Shown in pieces: positions 25,224-34,252 of a DNA stretch of 64,000 bases. Each line of letters begins with the position of its first letter. Within the stretch, counting starts at the first letter, position 1. The DNA comes from Candidatus Moranbacteria bacterium UBA2282 (GTDB taxonomy: Bacteria > Patescibacteriota > Minisyncoccia > Moranbacterales > UBA2206). The translations under genes were made by a program, and so were the position numbers. The stretch lies in NCBI GenBank assembly GCA_002345745.1, contig DDWQ01000003.1:1-64000 (forward strand), written 5' to 3'. Under the pieces are notes generated by a model that was given only the letters and a program-made list of their open reading frames with translations, was not told the DNA's origin and did no database searches.

Positions 25224-25721
25224 ATGGTAAAAGTTCTTGGCATTGATCCCGGCACAGCCACGGTTGGTTGGGCTATAATTGAGGAAAAAAAAGGAATTTT
25301 GCGTCCCGTGGCTTTCGGACACATTGCAACTAGCAAGGAAAATTCGGAAGAAAATCGTTTAATGGAGATTTCAGCTGACATTTCTGCAATTATTAAGAAG
25401 CATCAACCAAGTGAAGCAGCTGTGGAACAACTTTTCTTTTTCAAAAATAAAAAGACCATTATTCAAGTTGGCCAAGCTCGCGGGGCAATTATCTTGACAC
25501 TAGAGCAAAAAGGTGTTAAGATATCCAGTTACACACCATTGCAAGTCAAGCAGTCTGTAACCGGTTATGGCAAAGCTGAAAAAAAACAAGTGCAACTGAT
25601 GGTAAAAAACATTCTGAAACTCAAGGCCATTCCAAAACCAGATGACACTGCCGATGCGCTAGCTTTGGCCATTTGTCACATTAACAGTCGTAAAATTGCA
25701 GATTTAGTTTCTAATTTATAA
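25224..25721 (+). CDS. ruvC: Holliday junction resolvase RuvC
   Basis: RNase H-fold endonuclease that cuts Holliday junctions. The catalytic acids are in LGIDPGTATVGWAII, the VEQLFFFKN segment and DDTADALALAICH near the C-terminus. The DNA-binding loop YTPLQVKQSVTGYGKAEKKQ is typical. 165 aa is normal. It sits between yebC (8 nt) and a 7TM membrane gene (15 nt), so it is probably in one operon. Confidence 0.97.
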   Translation: MVKVLGIDPGTATVGWAIIEEKKGILRPVAFGHIATSKENSEENRLMEISADISAIIKKHQPSEAAVEQLFFFKNKKTIIQVGQARGAIILTLEQKGVKISSYTPLQVKQSVTGYGKAEKKQVQLMVKNILKLKAIPKPDDTADALALAICHINSRKIADLVSNL

Positions 25722-25736
25722 ATAATTATCACTTCT

Positions 25737-26393
25737 ATGGAAACAGCTATCAGTCCAATAATTCGTTTTTTTATAACCGAGGGTGTCCCATTTCAAACTA
25801 TAATTCTGCTTTTAATGTTGCCCGTTATTGCGACTTTTATTGCTTTTTTGCGACAAGTCGTTGGAATTAAAGCTTTCGGTATTTATACTCCCCTCATTAC
25901 AACCTTTGCTTTTCTAGCTACTAATGGCCTACGCTATGGCGTAGCTATTTTCTTGGTTGTTATCTTTGTTGGAATGCTAATGCGATTTATTCTAAAACCC
26001 TTTCGCCTGCTCTATCTTCCACGTGTAGCGATTATGCTTACCGTAGTTTCCCTAATTATTTTAACAATGCTTGTCTTTGGTGGAAACTTGCGCCGAACAG
26101 GGCTCGCTTCCGTTTCAATTTTTCCAATTTTAATTATGATAACCCTAGTGGAAAAATTTGTAGCCACCCAAATTGAAAAAGGCAATAAAGCAGCTCTTGT
26201 TTTGGCGTTTGAAACTTTAATTATTTCTATTCTTGGTTTCTTCATTGCCAGCTGGGAAGGATTAATTGGATTGCTTATTGCTCATCCTTGGACAATTCTT
26301 CTCACACTTCCAATTAATATCATCATTGGAAAATGGACTGGCCTGCGAGTTAGCGAATATTTCCGTTTCCGCAGTATTATTAAAAAACTTTAG
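25737..26393 (+). CDS. 7TM membrane protein (7TM_transglut family)
   Basis: Polytopic membrane protein of about seven hydrophobic helices, starting with ITEGVPFQTIILLLMLPVIATFIAFLRQ. The blocks RQVVGIKAFGIYTPLITTFAF and GKWTGLRVSEYFRFRSI match the 7TM domain that in proteobacteria is fused to an inactive transglutaminase. Here the 7TM part stands alone (218 aa) with no transglutaminase. It is followed after 3 nt by the ATP-grasp/retropepsin gene, the same partner it has elsewhere, so the two probably work together at the membrane. Confidence 0.85.
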   Translation: METAISPIIRFFITEGVPFQTIILLLMLPVIATFIAFLRQVVGIKAFGIYTPLITTFAFLATNGLRYGVAIFLVVIFVGMLMRFILKPFRLLYLPRVAIMLTVVSLIILTMLVFGGNLRRTGLASVSIFPILIMITLVEKFVATQIEKGNKAALVLAFETLIISILGFFIASWEGLIGLLIAHPWTILLTLPINIIIGKWTGLRVSEYFRFRSIIKKL

Positions 26394-26396
26394 CGT

Positions 26397-27803
26397 ATGT
26401 TTGAATTTTTCAAAAACAGTCAAAAGCTTTTAGGAATGAACTCAAGAAATCTTGAATTCATTCGGCCTTTTAATCGTACGCGAGCCAAACGATTAGCTGA
26501 TGATAAATTGCTTAGCAAAAGAATTCTCAAAAAAAATAATATTGCTGTGCCGAAATTAATTGCTACTATAAAGACTGTTGAAGAATTAGAAAATTTCGAT
26601 TGGCAATCGCTGCCTTCTAGCTTTGCGCTGAAACCTAATCGTGGTTTTGGTGGTGAAGGTATTATCGTAGTTTATGGCAAAAAAAAGAATCACACTGATT
26701 ATTGGATCAAAGCTGATCGCTCACTGATAACAGTTGATGATTTGCGCAGTCATGTTCGCAATATTTTGGATGGCTCATTTTCACTTTCCGGCACGCCGGA
26801 TGTTGCTTTTTTTGAAGAAAGGTTGCAACTACTAAAATTATTTAAACCCTATGCCTATAAAGGCATCCCTGATATTCGTATTATTGTTTTCAATAAAGTT
26901 CCCGTGATGGCAATGTTGCGCTTGCCGACTAAAGAATCTGGTGGTAAAGCTAATTTGCAACAAGGTGCTGTTGGAACTGGAATCGATATGGCAACTGGCG
27001 TCACAACCACAGCTATTCACGGAAAAAATGGCTTTATTGAAAAAATTCCTGGCACGCAACTTTCCACTAGCGGTTTGCGCATTCCGCATTGGAAAAGTAT
27101 GCTTCTTTTGGCTGCTAAAGCGCAAGAGGTTTCCAATTTAGGTTTTTTAGGCGTTGATATTGCCATCGATAGCAAGAATGGTCCAGAAATTTTGGAACTC
27201 AATGCTCGCCCAGGACTTTCTATTCAAATTGCTAATCTAGCCGGACTAAAAGAAAGACTCAACCGAGTTCGCGGTATCAAAATCAAAACCATCGAGAAAG
27301 GCGTGCGTGTAGGAATGGATCTTTTCGGTGGAGAAATTGAGGAAGAGTTGGAAGAAATCTCTGGAAAGAAAATAATCGGTACTGTAGAAAAGGTGAAATT
27401 AATTGGAAAAAATGGAAAAGAAATTGAAGTTGAGGCTAGGATAGATACTGGTGCTGGAATATCTTCAATTGATAAAGCTCTAGCTGAAGAATTAGGCTTT
27501 GGCGAAGCAGTGAAACTTTGGGAAGATTTTCATTTAGATAAAATATTAAGCACCAGCGAGATCGCAGAGTTGAGCAAAAATAAAACTTGGAAAGAACTAG
27601 AAAAACACCCAGACATAGTCGGTGTTGCCAAGACTTTTTCTGCCCATGGCGCAACTTATCGCATTGAGATAAAAGTTACGCTAATTTTAGACTCACTGCC
27701 GATTGTGTCCAAGCTATCAATCGCTAATAGAACAGGATTGATCTACCCACTACTTGTTGGAAGAAGAGACTTAAGAAAATTTTTAATTGATGTAAATAAA
27801 TGA
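26397..27803 (+). CDS. ATP-grasp ligase fused to RimB-like retropepsin domain
   Basis: A two-domain protein of 468 aa. Residues 1-310 are an ATP-grasp ligase of the alpha-L-glutamate ligase-like group, with RTRAKRLADDKLLSKRILKKN, SFALKPNRGFGGEGIIVV and metal-site LGVDIAIDSKNGPEILELNARPG (shown in part). Residues about 345-468 form a retropepsin-like "ATP-dependent zinc protease" domain with ARIDTGAGISSIDK (DTGA active site) and YPLLVGRRDLRKFLIDV. In proteobacteria these are separate neighbours of the 7TM gene; here they are fused. A ligase plus a protease suggests reversible addition and removal of amino acids on an unknown target. Target and product are unknown. Confidence 0.88.
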   Translation: MFEFFKNSQKLLGMNSRNLEFIRPFNRTRAKRLADDKLLSKRILKKNNIAVPKLIATIKTVEELENFDWQSLPSSFALKPNRGFGGEGIIVVYGKKKNHTDYWIKADRSLITVDDLRSHVRNILDGSFSLSGTPDVAFFEERLQLLKLFKPYAYKGIPDIRIIVFNKVPVMAMLRLPTKESGGKANLQQGAVGTGIDMATGVTTTAIHGKNGFIEKIPGTQLSTSGLRIPHWKSMLLLAAKAQEVSNLGFLGVDIAIDSKNGPEILELNARPGLSIQIANLAGLKERLNRVRGIKIKTIEKGVRVGMDLFGGEIEEELEEISGKKIIGTVEKVKLIGKNGKEIEVEARIDTGAGISSIDKALAEELGFGEAVKLWEDFHLDKILSTSEIAELSKNKTWKELEKHPDIVGVAKTFSAHGATYRIEIKVTLILDSLPIVSKLSIANRTGLIYPLLVGRRDLRKFLIDVNK

Positions 27804-27871
27804 TAAAAAATCACCCCTAACAACAATCTTGTAGAGAGAGTTACTAAATAATTTATCTAAATAATATTCTT

Positions 27872-28849
27872 ATGCTTAAACTTTTATCTGAAATCAAACA
27901 TGGTGGTTTTCATTCTCTTATCAAAAGGGCTGATGAACTCCATATTACTGTAAAAACCTTTACTGCTGAACCAAAATTATTAGAGCTTAAATACAAAGGC
28001 AAATCTGTTTTTATTCGCAAGGGGCAAACTCCAGTACTGCGCAGAATGGGAAACTTTACTAGAAACAAGCAGTTTACTAAGTTTTTATTAAATACCATTG
28101 GCATTAAAACTCCCGTTGGCATTCTAGCCACATCATATCGCGAAGCACTGCCACTTATTAGAAAAGCGCAGTTATCTTATCCTTTAATTATTAAACCTCT
28201 GGATGGATCACTGGCACGGGGTGTTTCTTGGAATATTCAATCACTATCAGAACTAAAAACAGCTGTTTTATTCTTTGAAAAAACCAAAAGCTCAGAAAAA
28301 TCAAAATTTTTAGTTGAAGAAATGTATGTTGGTGATGAATTCCGAGTTCTAGTTTTTAACGATACAGTTGTTTCTTGTGTTAAAAAAGTTCCAGCTACTA
28401 TTATTGGTGATGGTCAAACAACTATTCAGGAATTAGTGAAGACTTTCAATAAAACTCGAAACAAGGGTTTTGAAATAAAACTTGATGAAACCGCATTAGC
28501 GACAATAGCTCAAAATAAATTTACATTAAAATCTATTCTTCCTAAAGACTATGTTCTCAAGCTGCGTAATAATCTTAATATGTCTGATGGCGGAAGATCT
28601 ATTGAGTGTACCAAACAAATGAGTGACTATTTAAAAAAGGTTTGTATCAAAGCAACTGCTGCTGCTGGACTAACTTACAGCGGACTTGATTTGATGACAA
28701 ACAATATAGGCACCAAAAAAAATGATTATGTAATTTTAGAAATTAATCCCAATCCCTTCTATAATATGCATGAGAAACCATTGGTTGAAGGTAAGGGTGT
28801 GGATGTTTCCAAAAAAATATTACAACATCTATTTCCTGGCCTAAAATAA
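27872..28849 (+). CDS. ATP-grasp ligase (RimK/cyanophycin-synthetase-like)
   Basis: A second ATP-grasp enzyme, 325 aa. It has LIIKPLDGSLARGVSWNI (glycine-rich loop region), FLVEEMYVGDEFRVLVFN, VPATIIGDGQTTIQELV and the metal-binding end VILEINPNPFYNMHEKP. These match the carboxylate-amine ligase fold of RimK, glutathione synthetase and cyanophycin synthetase N-modules. It lies 68 nt after the ATP-grasp/retropepsin gene and upstream of PBP1A. Together the three genes look like a peptide-ligation system; whether it acts on the wall, a protein tail or a small peptide cannot be told from sequence. Confidence 0.88.
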   Translation: MLKLLSEIKHGGFHSLIKRADELHITVKTFTAEPKLLELKYKGKSVFIRKGQTPVLRRMGNFTRNKQFTKFLLNTIGIKTPVGILATSYREALPLIRKAQLSYPLIIKPLDGSLARGVSWNIQSLSELKTAVLFFEKTKSSEKSKFLVEEMYVGDEFRVLVFNDTVVSCVKKVPATIIGDGQTTIQELVKTFNKTRNKGFEIKLDETALATIAQNKFTLKSILPKDYVLKLRNNLNMSDGGRSIECTKQMSDYLKKVCIKATAAAGLTYSGLDLMTNNIGTKKNDYVILEINPNPFYNMHEKPLVEGKGVDVSKKILQHLFPGLK

Positions 28850-28865
28850 TTCTATCCTTAATGAG

Positions 28866-28894
28866 TTGATAAAACCCAAAAAATCTTGTAAAAT
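28866..28894 (+). promoter_or_regulatory. Promoter of the PBP1A gene
   Basis: TTGATA (28866-28871), 17-nt spacer, TAAAAT (28889-28894), followed by a leader with AAGGCGTTGGTTAGCCTT-type hairpin potential. Confidence 0.65.
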
Positions 28895-28971
28895 AGTAAT
28901 TAACTTTGCGGATATTGCCGTAATAAATTAAAAAGGCGTTGGTTAGCCTTAATAAGTATTAATTCTATTTT

Positions 28972-31494
28972 ATGAAAAATATATTTACTATTTTTAGAAC
29001 TTTCAAACGCGCACCGTGGCCAATTCGTTGGAAAATGCTGGGTAAATTGGCATTATATGCACTTGCTGTTTTTACTTTGCTAGCAATTGGAACTTTTGCC
29101 TATTTCGCCAAAGATTTGCCAGATGCAAGTGGCATTAGCAAGCGAGCAGTGACAGAATCAACAAAAATTTATGATCGTACTGGCGACCATTTGCTCTATG
29201 ACATTCACGGTGAAGAAAAAAGAACTAAAATTGAATTTGCCAGTATGCCAGACACGGTTAAGTTTGCAACAATCTCACTCGAAGACAAAAGCTTCTATTC
29301 TCATCCAGGCTTTGATGTTAAAGGTCTTCTTAATGCTGTTTTGTCTAATATTACACGCAGTGGCGGTGGTCGTGGCGGATCGACTATCACTCAACAATTT
29401 GTTAAAAATTCTATTCTAACTAGCGAACGATCTCTTTCCCGAAAAATTAAAGAGTTAATTCTAGCCATTGAATTGGAATTTAAATTTTCTAAAGACGAAA
29501 TCTTGGCAATGTACCTTAATGAAATTCCTTATGGCTCCAACGCCTATGGCGTGGAAGCGGCATCACAAACTTTTTTTGGTAAACACGCATCAGAATTAAC
29601 ATTGGACGAATCTGCACTACTTGCCTCCCTACCACAAGCTCCGTCATATTACTCACCCTATGGAAATAACACGGATGCTTTGCGTGGACGCCAAGTTTTT
29701 GCGCTAAATGAAATGGCTAAATTAGGTTATATAACCCAAGAGCAATCTGATGCCGCCAAAGAGGTGGATATTTTAGCTAAAATAAAACCCTCTTCTGAAA
29801 ATATTACTGCTCCACATTTTGTGATGTATGTCAAAGAATATTTAGAAAAAACTTATGGGCAAGCTCTATTGGAAAAAGGCGGGCTTAGGGTTTATACCAC
29901 CCTCGATTGGGATAAGCAACAAATAGCGGAGCTTGCAGTCAAAGAAGGTGCTGTTTCTAATACAGCTAAATATAAAGCTGAGAATGCCTCCCTTGTTGCG
30001 ATGGATCCACGCACAGGACAAATAATCGCTATGGTAGGTAGCAAAAATTATTTTGACAAATCCATTGATGGTCAAGTCAATGTTGCCATTCGTGATCGCC
30101 AACCAGGCTCATCATTCAAGCCCTTTGTCTATTTGACCGCCTTCCAAAAAGGCTATACACCCGAAACGCAATTATGGGATGTAGATATAAACTTCTCGAC
30201 TGACGACGGCAAAACTTACAATCCAAAAAATTATGATGGCAAAAACCGCGGACCATTAGAAATGAAAAATGCCTTGGCAATGTCTCTTAATGTTCCTGCA
30301 GTGGAAACACTCTATTTAGCTGGCGTCAAAGATTCTATTACCACTGCTAAATCACTCGGTATTACTGGACTAAATAAACCCGATGATTATGGTCTTTCTT
30401 TGGTTTTGGGTGGTGGCGAAGTGACACTTCTAGATCACACTAATGCTTATGGCACTCTAGCTACGGGTGGCATTCACCATGATAAAGTTGCTATTTTAAA
30501 AGTTCTTGATGCTGATGGTAAAAAATTAGAGGAATATAAAGAAGAATCTGGGCAAAGAGTAGTGGAAGAAAAATATGTTGCTATGCTTGATTCTGTTATC
30601 TCGGATAATTCTTTGCGTGCCCCCGTATTTGGTACCAACAATCCATTTAATTTTACTGACCGACCTGTGGCTGCTAAAACTGGAACGACTAATGAATGGC
30701 GCGATGGTTGGGCAATGGGTTACACTCCATCAATTGTGACTGGGGTTTGGGCTGGTAATAATGACAATTCTATTATGACACCCGGTGCTGATGGAATTTT
30801 TGTAGCTGCCCCTATTTGGAGAAAATTTATGGATGGCGTTTTGAAAAATTATACTGTTGAACAATTTCCAAAATATGAAAAAGAAGATACCGGCAAGGCA
30901 GTTTTGGATGGCACACTTGATCCAATGGCAAAAATTGAAGTGTGCAAAATCAAAAAAGACAACTATTGCCTAGCTAGTGATGCTTGCCCGAAAGGTTATT
31001 CTGAAGAAAAAACTTTCTTTTCAGGTCACAACATTCTGTGGTATGTTAACAAAGATGATCCACGCGGAGATTTTCCGAAACACCCAGAAGATGATCCACA
31101 ATTTAAAAATTGGGAAAAAGCAGTGCAAAAATGGGCTGAAAATAGCAAGGATTTTTCCAAAAATGTCGCTCCAACCGAAGAATGTAAGGTTAGTGATTTT
31201 GCCAATATTGCTCCCGAAGTTAAAATCTCTGCCCCTGCTGATGGTGCTACTATATCCTCCAATTCCATTACCATTGAAGCCTCAGCGTCATCTGATTTCG
31301 GCATAGAAAAAATTTCTATCGCCGTTAATGGCACAGAAATAGATTCCAAAAATGACGCGTCTATCAGTGCTAATTATTTAATCTCTTCTCCTGGTTCTGA
31401 TTTAAAAATTACTGCCACAGCAATTAGTAAAAATGGTAGCTCCAAGGCGATATCTATTACCGTAAAGACTACCACACCAACACCAGAGCTATAA
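28972..31494 (+). CDS. Class A penicillin-binding protein (PBP1A-like)
   Basis: Bifunctional peptidoglycan glycosyltransferase/transpeptidase. An N-terminal membrane anchor (about residues 24-48) precedes a GT51 domain with SLEDKSFYSHPGFDVKGLL and GGSTITQQFVKN. The transpeptidase domain carries SSFKPFVY (SxxK), SLNVP (SxN) and KTGTTNEWRDGWAMG (KTG). After about residue 650 comes a Cys-containing linker and an Ig-like C-terminal domain (PEVKISAPADGATISSNSI). It has its own promoter and a downstream terminator. The position beside the ATP-grasp cluster may be meaningful for wall biology. Confidence 0.96.
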   Translation: MKNIFTIFRTFKRAPWPIRWKMLGKLALYALAVFTLLAIGTFAYFAKDLPDASGISKRAVTESTKIYDRTGDHLLYDIHGEEKRTKIEFASMPDTVKFATISLEDKSFYSHPGFDVKGLLNAVLSNITRSGGGRGGSTITQQFVKNSILTSERSLSRKIKELILAIELEFKFSKDEILAMYLNEIPYGSNAYGVEAASQTFFGKHASELTLDESALLASLPQAPSYYSPYGNNTDALRGRQVFALNEMAKLGYITQEQSDAAKEVDILAKIKPSSENITAPHFVMYVKEYLEKTYGQALLEKGGLRVYTTLDWDKQQIAELAVKEGAVSNTAKYKAENASLVAMDPRTGQIIAMVGSKNYFDKSIDGQVNVAIRDRQPGSSFKPFVYLTAFQKGYTPETQLWDVDINFSTDDGKTYNPKNYDGKNRGPLEMKNALAMSLNVPAVETLYLAGVKDSITTAKSLGITGLNKPDDYGLSLVLGGGEVTLLDHTNAYGTLATGGIHHDKVAILKVLDADGKKLEEYKEESGQRVVEEKYVAMLDSVISDNSLRAPVFGTNNPFNFTDRPVAAKTGTTNEWRDGWAMGYTPSIVTGVWAGNNDNSIMTPGADGIFVAAPIWRKFMDGVLKNYTVEQFPKYEKEDTGKAVLDGTLDPMAKIEVCKIKKDNYCLASDACPKGYSEEKTFFSGHNILWYVNKDDPRGDFPKHPEDDPQFKNWEKAVQKWAENSKDFSKNVAPTEECKVSDFANIAPEVKISAPADGATISSNSITIEASASSDFGIEKISIAVNGTEIDSKNDASISANYLISSPGSDLKITATAISKNGSSKAISITVKTTTPTPEL

Positions 31495-31510
31495 ATTTCT
31501 ACTAATAATA

Positions 31511-31542
31511 AAAGCCGTTTCAAATTGCGAAGCGGTTTTTTT
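31511..31542 (+). terminator. Terminator after the PBP gene
   Basis: AAAGCCGTTTC / GAAGCGGTTTTTT hairpin (one G-U and one A-C-type mismatch region) followed by a T-run. Confidence 0.75.
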
Positions 31543-31565
31543 ATTGCGATGTATTCACGCTCATT

Positions 31566-31847
31566 TTATTTAACCTTGATGCCGTCAATTGAACCTTCAC
31601 CCAATTCTGCATTCAACTTGCGCACAATGCGTGCCTTATTAGTCCAAAGCTCTGAAGCCCAAGTAGAGCTCTCTGATTTTATAAAGAGAACTTTATTTTT
31701 ATAATAATCTGGAATGAGTTTCTCCGCACCAACATTGCCAAATTCTTCTTTAATAACTTTTTTAAAAACATAAAAAATCGTCTGATCATCCAAAGTCCGT
31801 TTTTGAAAAATATTCTTTTTAGCTAAATAATTTTTGAGTATTTTCAT
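31566..31847 (-). CDS. DciA/DUF721-like protein
   Basis: A 93-aa protein with the core pattern of the DUF721/DciA fold: KLIPDYYKNKVLFIKSESST then WASELWTNKARIVRKLN. DciA helps load the replicative helicase in many bacteria lacking DnaC/DnaI. The copy here is short but covers the domain. It lies convergent with the PBP gene and upstream in direction of trxB's 3' end. Function by homology only. Confidence 0.75.
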   Translation of the reverse strand: MKILKNYLAKKNIFQKRTLDDQTIFYVFKKVIKEEFGNVGAEKLIPDYYKNKVLFIKSESSTWASELWTNKARIVRKLNAELGEGSIDGIKVK

Positions 31848-31894
31848 AATTTTAACACAAACACTGCTTTAATTTGAGCTATTTTAACCACCTA

Positions 31895-32833
31895 TTATTT
31901 TTTCAAATAATTAAAAATACTGCGTGCAGCAATTGCACCTTCCGCTGCGGCCGTGATAACTTGGCGAAATTTATCAGAACCATTCGTAATGTCACCAGCC
32001 GCCCACACGCCAGAAATGGATGTGGCACTATCGGCTTGAATTTTAATATAGTTTTTTTCGTCAATCTCTAATTGTAAATCTCTAGCAAAATCAACATTTG
32101 GATCGGAGCCAATTTCAATAAACACGCCGTCCACAGCAATTTCGTCGCTGTCTTTATATTTTTTATCCAGTACAACCTTTTCCACTTTGACCTGTCCAGA
32201 AATCTCCTTTAAATTAGTGTTATAAACAACTTCGATCTTGGAATTTTTCTCAATTAATTTTTGCCAATATGGCTCACAACGCAACTGATCTTTACGATAA
32301 ATTAAATAAACTTTTTCTGCGATATCAGCCAGATATACAGTGGCGCCAGCAGCACTATCGCTGCCACCGATTACTGCTATGGTTTTATTACGATAAAAAA
32401 AACCATCACAGGTTGCACAATGCGAAACACCCTTGCCAAGAAATTCTTCTTCGCCTTTCACACTAAGTTTACGCCGTTTCGTGCCTGTCGCTAGAAGAAT
32501 TGTTTTGGCTTCTAGAATGTTACCGTTGTCTAACTTCAGTTCGAATAGATTATTTTCTTTCGTGATAGTTTTCACGGTTGTTGGTATAATTTCGGTACCA
32601 TATTTTTGTGCATGATGCCCCAGCTTCTGTGAAAAATCAAAACCCGTCGCATCTTCAATGCCGGGATAATTATCAATCAAGTGTGTTTCAGAAATTTGTC
32701 CACCAAGAAGACTGCCAACAATGATATGTGCGACTCCATAACGGGAGGCATAGATTGAAGCAGTCAGACCAGCGGGACCAGCACCAACGATTACTAGATC
32801 ATAGTTTTTTTCTGGTTCATTTTTATTTTCCAT
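31895..32833 (-). CDS. trxB: Thioredoxin reductase
   Basis: FAD/NADPH flavoenzyme that reduces thioredoxin. It has the N-terminal FAD motif LVIVGAGPAGLTASIYASRYG, redox-active CATCDG, the NADPH motif VIGGSDSAAGATVYLA and the C-terminal GVWAAGDITNG. The start is ATG 32833 (MENKNEPEKNYDLVIVG); the frame runs upstream to 32902 without support. 312 aa is normal. It is last in the csoR-trxA-trxB operon. Confidence 0.97.
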   Translation of the reverse strand: MENKNEPEKNYDLVIVGAGPAGLTASIYASRYGVAHIIVGSLLGGQISETHLIDNYPGIEDATGFDFSQKLGHHAQKYGTEIIPTTVKTITKENNLFELKLDNGNILEAKTILLATGTKRRKLSVKGEEEFLGKGVSHCATCDGFFYRNKTIAVIGGSDSAAGATVYLADIAEKVYLIYRKDQLRCEPYWQKLIEKNSKIEVVYNTNLKEISGQVKVEKVVLDKKYKDSDEIAVDGVFIEIGSDPNVDFARDLQLEIDEKNYIKIQADSATSISGVWAAGDITNGSDKFRQVITAAAEGAIAARSIFNYLKK

Positions 32834-32974
32834 AATATTATAATTAAGGTCTATTTTAAAAAAATTTAATAACCAAAAACCAAGAAAGCAATAACCAAAC
32901 AACTTACAAATCTCAAACTTTGAATTTTTGTTTATTGAATATTGCTTGGTTATTGTATCTTGTTTCTTGGTGTT

Positions 32975-33307
32975 TTACTGAATTTCTGCTTCTAATTCTG
33001 ATTTAAAGGCATCTTTTGGACGGAAACCGACAAAATCTTTGGCGACCTGTCCTTTTTTAAAAAGCTTCATATTGGGAATGCTTTGAATTTGATATTGCCC
33101 AGCAATAGCTTGATTGCTTGCATCTTCCACATCCAACTTAGCAATCACAACTTTACCAGCTAATTCTTCTGCCAATTCATCTAGAACTGGAGCCATCATT
33201 CGGCAGGGTCCACACCACGGTGCCCAAAAATCAACCAACACTGGCAACTCCGCTTGTAAAACTTCTTTTTCGAAATTTTCACTTGTTAGTACAATAACTT
33301 TACTCAT
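32975..33307 (-). CDS. trxA: Thioredoxin
   Basis: Classical 110-aa thioredoxin with FWAPWCGPCRMMAPVLDELA (WCGPC), the buried Asp in VLVDFWAP, and the cis-Pro in IQSIPNMKLFKKGQ. It supplies reducing power through TrxB encoded just downstream. It follows the csoR-like gene after 42 nt. Confidence 0.98.
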   Translation of the reverse strand: MSKVIVLTSENFEKEVLQAELPVLVDFWAPWCGPCRMMAPVLDELAEELAGKVVIAKLDVEDASNQAIAGQYQIQSIPNMKLFKKGQVAKDFVGFRPKDAFKSELEAEIQ

Positions 33308-33349
33308 ATGATTAAAAATTTAATTTAATTAACTTCTTACGCCACAGAT

Positions 33350-33631
33350 CTAATTTATTTTGAATAATGTCTGCAAAAATTTTTCGTCAATTTCTTGATG
33401 TGTTTTTCGTTTGCACAAAAATTCATCTTTCAAAAGTTCAATCCCCAGCACGGTCACCGCTTGCCGAATCGCCGATATTTGCTGGATAATATCTACACAT
33501 TCTCTTTTTGATTCCAACATCCGGCGAATACCCGCCACCTGCCCTTCAATCCGCGCAATTCTTTTTAAAACTTTTTCTCGCGTAACTTTCTTTGTTTCTG
33601 TTTTATTTTTTAGCTCTTTTTTCTTTTGCAT
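33350..33631 (-). CDS. CsoR-family transcriptional repressor
   Basis: Four-helix DUF156/CsoR-type repressor of 93 aa: VLKRIARIEGQVAGIRRMLE, the first ligand Cys in SKRECVDIIQQISAI, and LGIELLKDEFLCKRK near the end. The His of copper-sensing CsoR is not at its usual place (the segment reads DEFLC), so it looks more like the Cys-only persulfide-type CstR branch or another metal sensor. It heads the thioredoxin operon, and a perfect palindrome covers the -10 of the promoter upstream, which fits autoregulation. The inducer is an inference. Confidence 0.88.
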   Translation of the reverse strand: MQKKKELKNKTETKKVTREKVLKRIARIEGQVAGIRRMLESKRECVDIIQQISAIRQAVTVLGIELLKDEFLCKRKTHQEIDEKFLQTLFKIN

Positions 33632-33638
33632 ATTTTTG

Positions 33639-33666
33639 AAATTTGTCCGCCGTGGCGGATAGATTT
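33639..33666. repeat. Palindromic element (family B) in the csoR leader
   Basis: AAATTTGTCCGCC / GGCGGATAGATTT inverted repeat lying 8 nt upstream of the csoR ATG, in the mRNA leader. It is nearly the same sequence as the element inside tsaE (8360-8388). Confidence 0.85.
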
Positions 33667-33677
33667 TGGAATTACAA

Positions 33678-33721
33678 GTATACTACCCCACAGTATACCG
33701 CAATCGCTCCCCACCTGTCAA
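33678..33721 (-). promoter_or_regulatory. Promoter and CsoR-type operator of the csoR-trxA-trxB operon
   Basis: Minus strand: TTGACA (33716-33721), 18-nt spacer, TATACT (33692-33697). The inverted repeat GTATACT-ACCCCAC-AGTATAC (33678-33698) covers the -10 element and contains a C4 tract like known CsoR operators. Confidence 0.8.
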
Positions 33722-33759
33722 GGCAAATAAAAAAACAAAATTGATGTGTCTTTTTTAAC

Positions 33760-34215
33760 TTAAAAATTCTCACTATGTGCCCGTTCATAAAACCCGCGTA
33801 AAATTGTCCTTTCAATGATGTGTCCTTCCATCATTTTACGAATGGTTTTTTTATTTAATGCTGGATCAAGTGGTAACAAAATATCAAGCGCATATAATTT
33901 AAAAAGATAGACATGCGTTCCAATAGGCGGACATGGTGCAATATATTCTGACTTTCCCATTTGCGAACAACCTATAATTATTCCATCTGGTACACTATTT
34001 CTTTTAATAATTTGATTTTTAGGTTCAATATTCCACACCAGCCAGTGAATAAAACTACCACCAGGAGCATCCGGATCATCAACAATCAATACTAAGCTTT
34101 TGGTGCTTTCCGGCACTTCAGAAATTTCCAACTCTGGTCTATCCCCATCCCCATCACAAGTAAAAGCCATTGGAATAGCCTGTCTATTTTCAAAATCAGA
34201 GCTTTGTAGTTTCAT
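33760..34215 (-). CDS. YbhB/YbcL-family PEBP-like protein
   Basis: Phosphatidylethanolamine-binding-protein-like (Raf kinase inhibitor homologue) of 151 aa. The signatures are IPMAFTCDGDGDRPELEI, LVLIVDDPDAPGGSFIHWLVWNI (shown in part) and APCPPIGTHVYLFKLYALD. Bacterial members are of uncertain role. It lies between dnaN and the thioredoxin operon, on the same strand as both, with no signal peptide. Confidence 0.93.
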   Translation of the reverse strand: MKLQSSDFENRQAIPMAFTCDGDGDRPELEISEVPESTKSLVLIVDDPDAPGGSFIHWLVWNIEPKNQIIKRNSVPDGIIIGCSQMGKSEYIAPCPPIGTHVYLFKLYALDILLPLDPALNKKTIRKMMEGHIIERTILRGFYERAHSENF

Positions 34216-34252
34216 AAATTTTTATTTAATTTATTTCTCTATACAAATCTAC

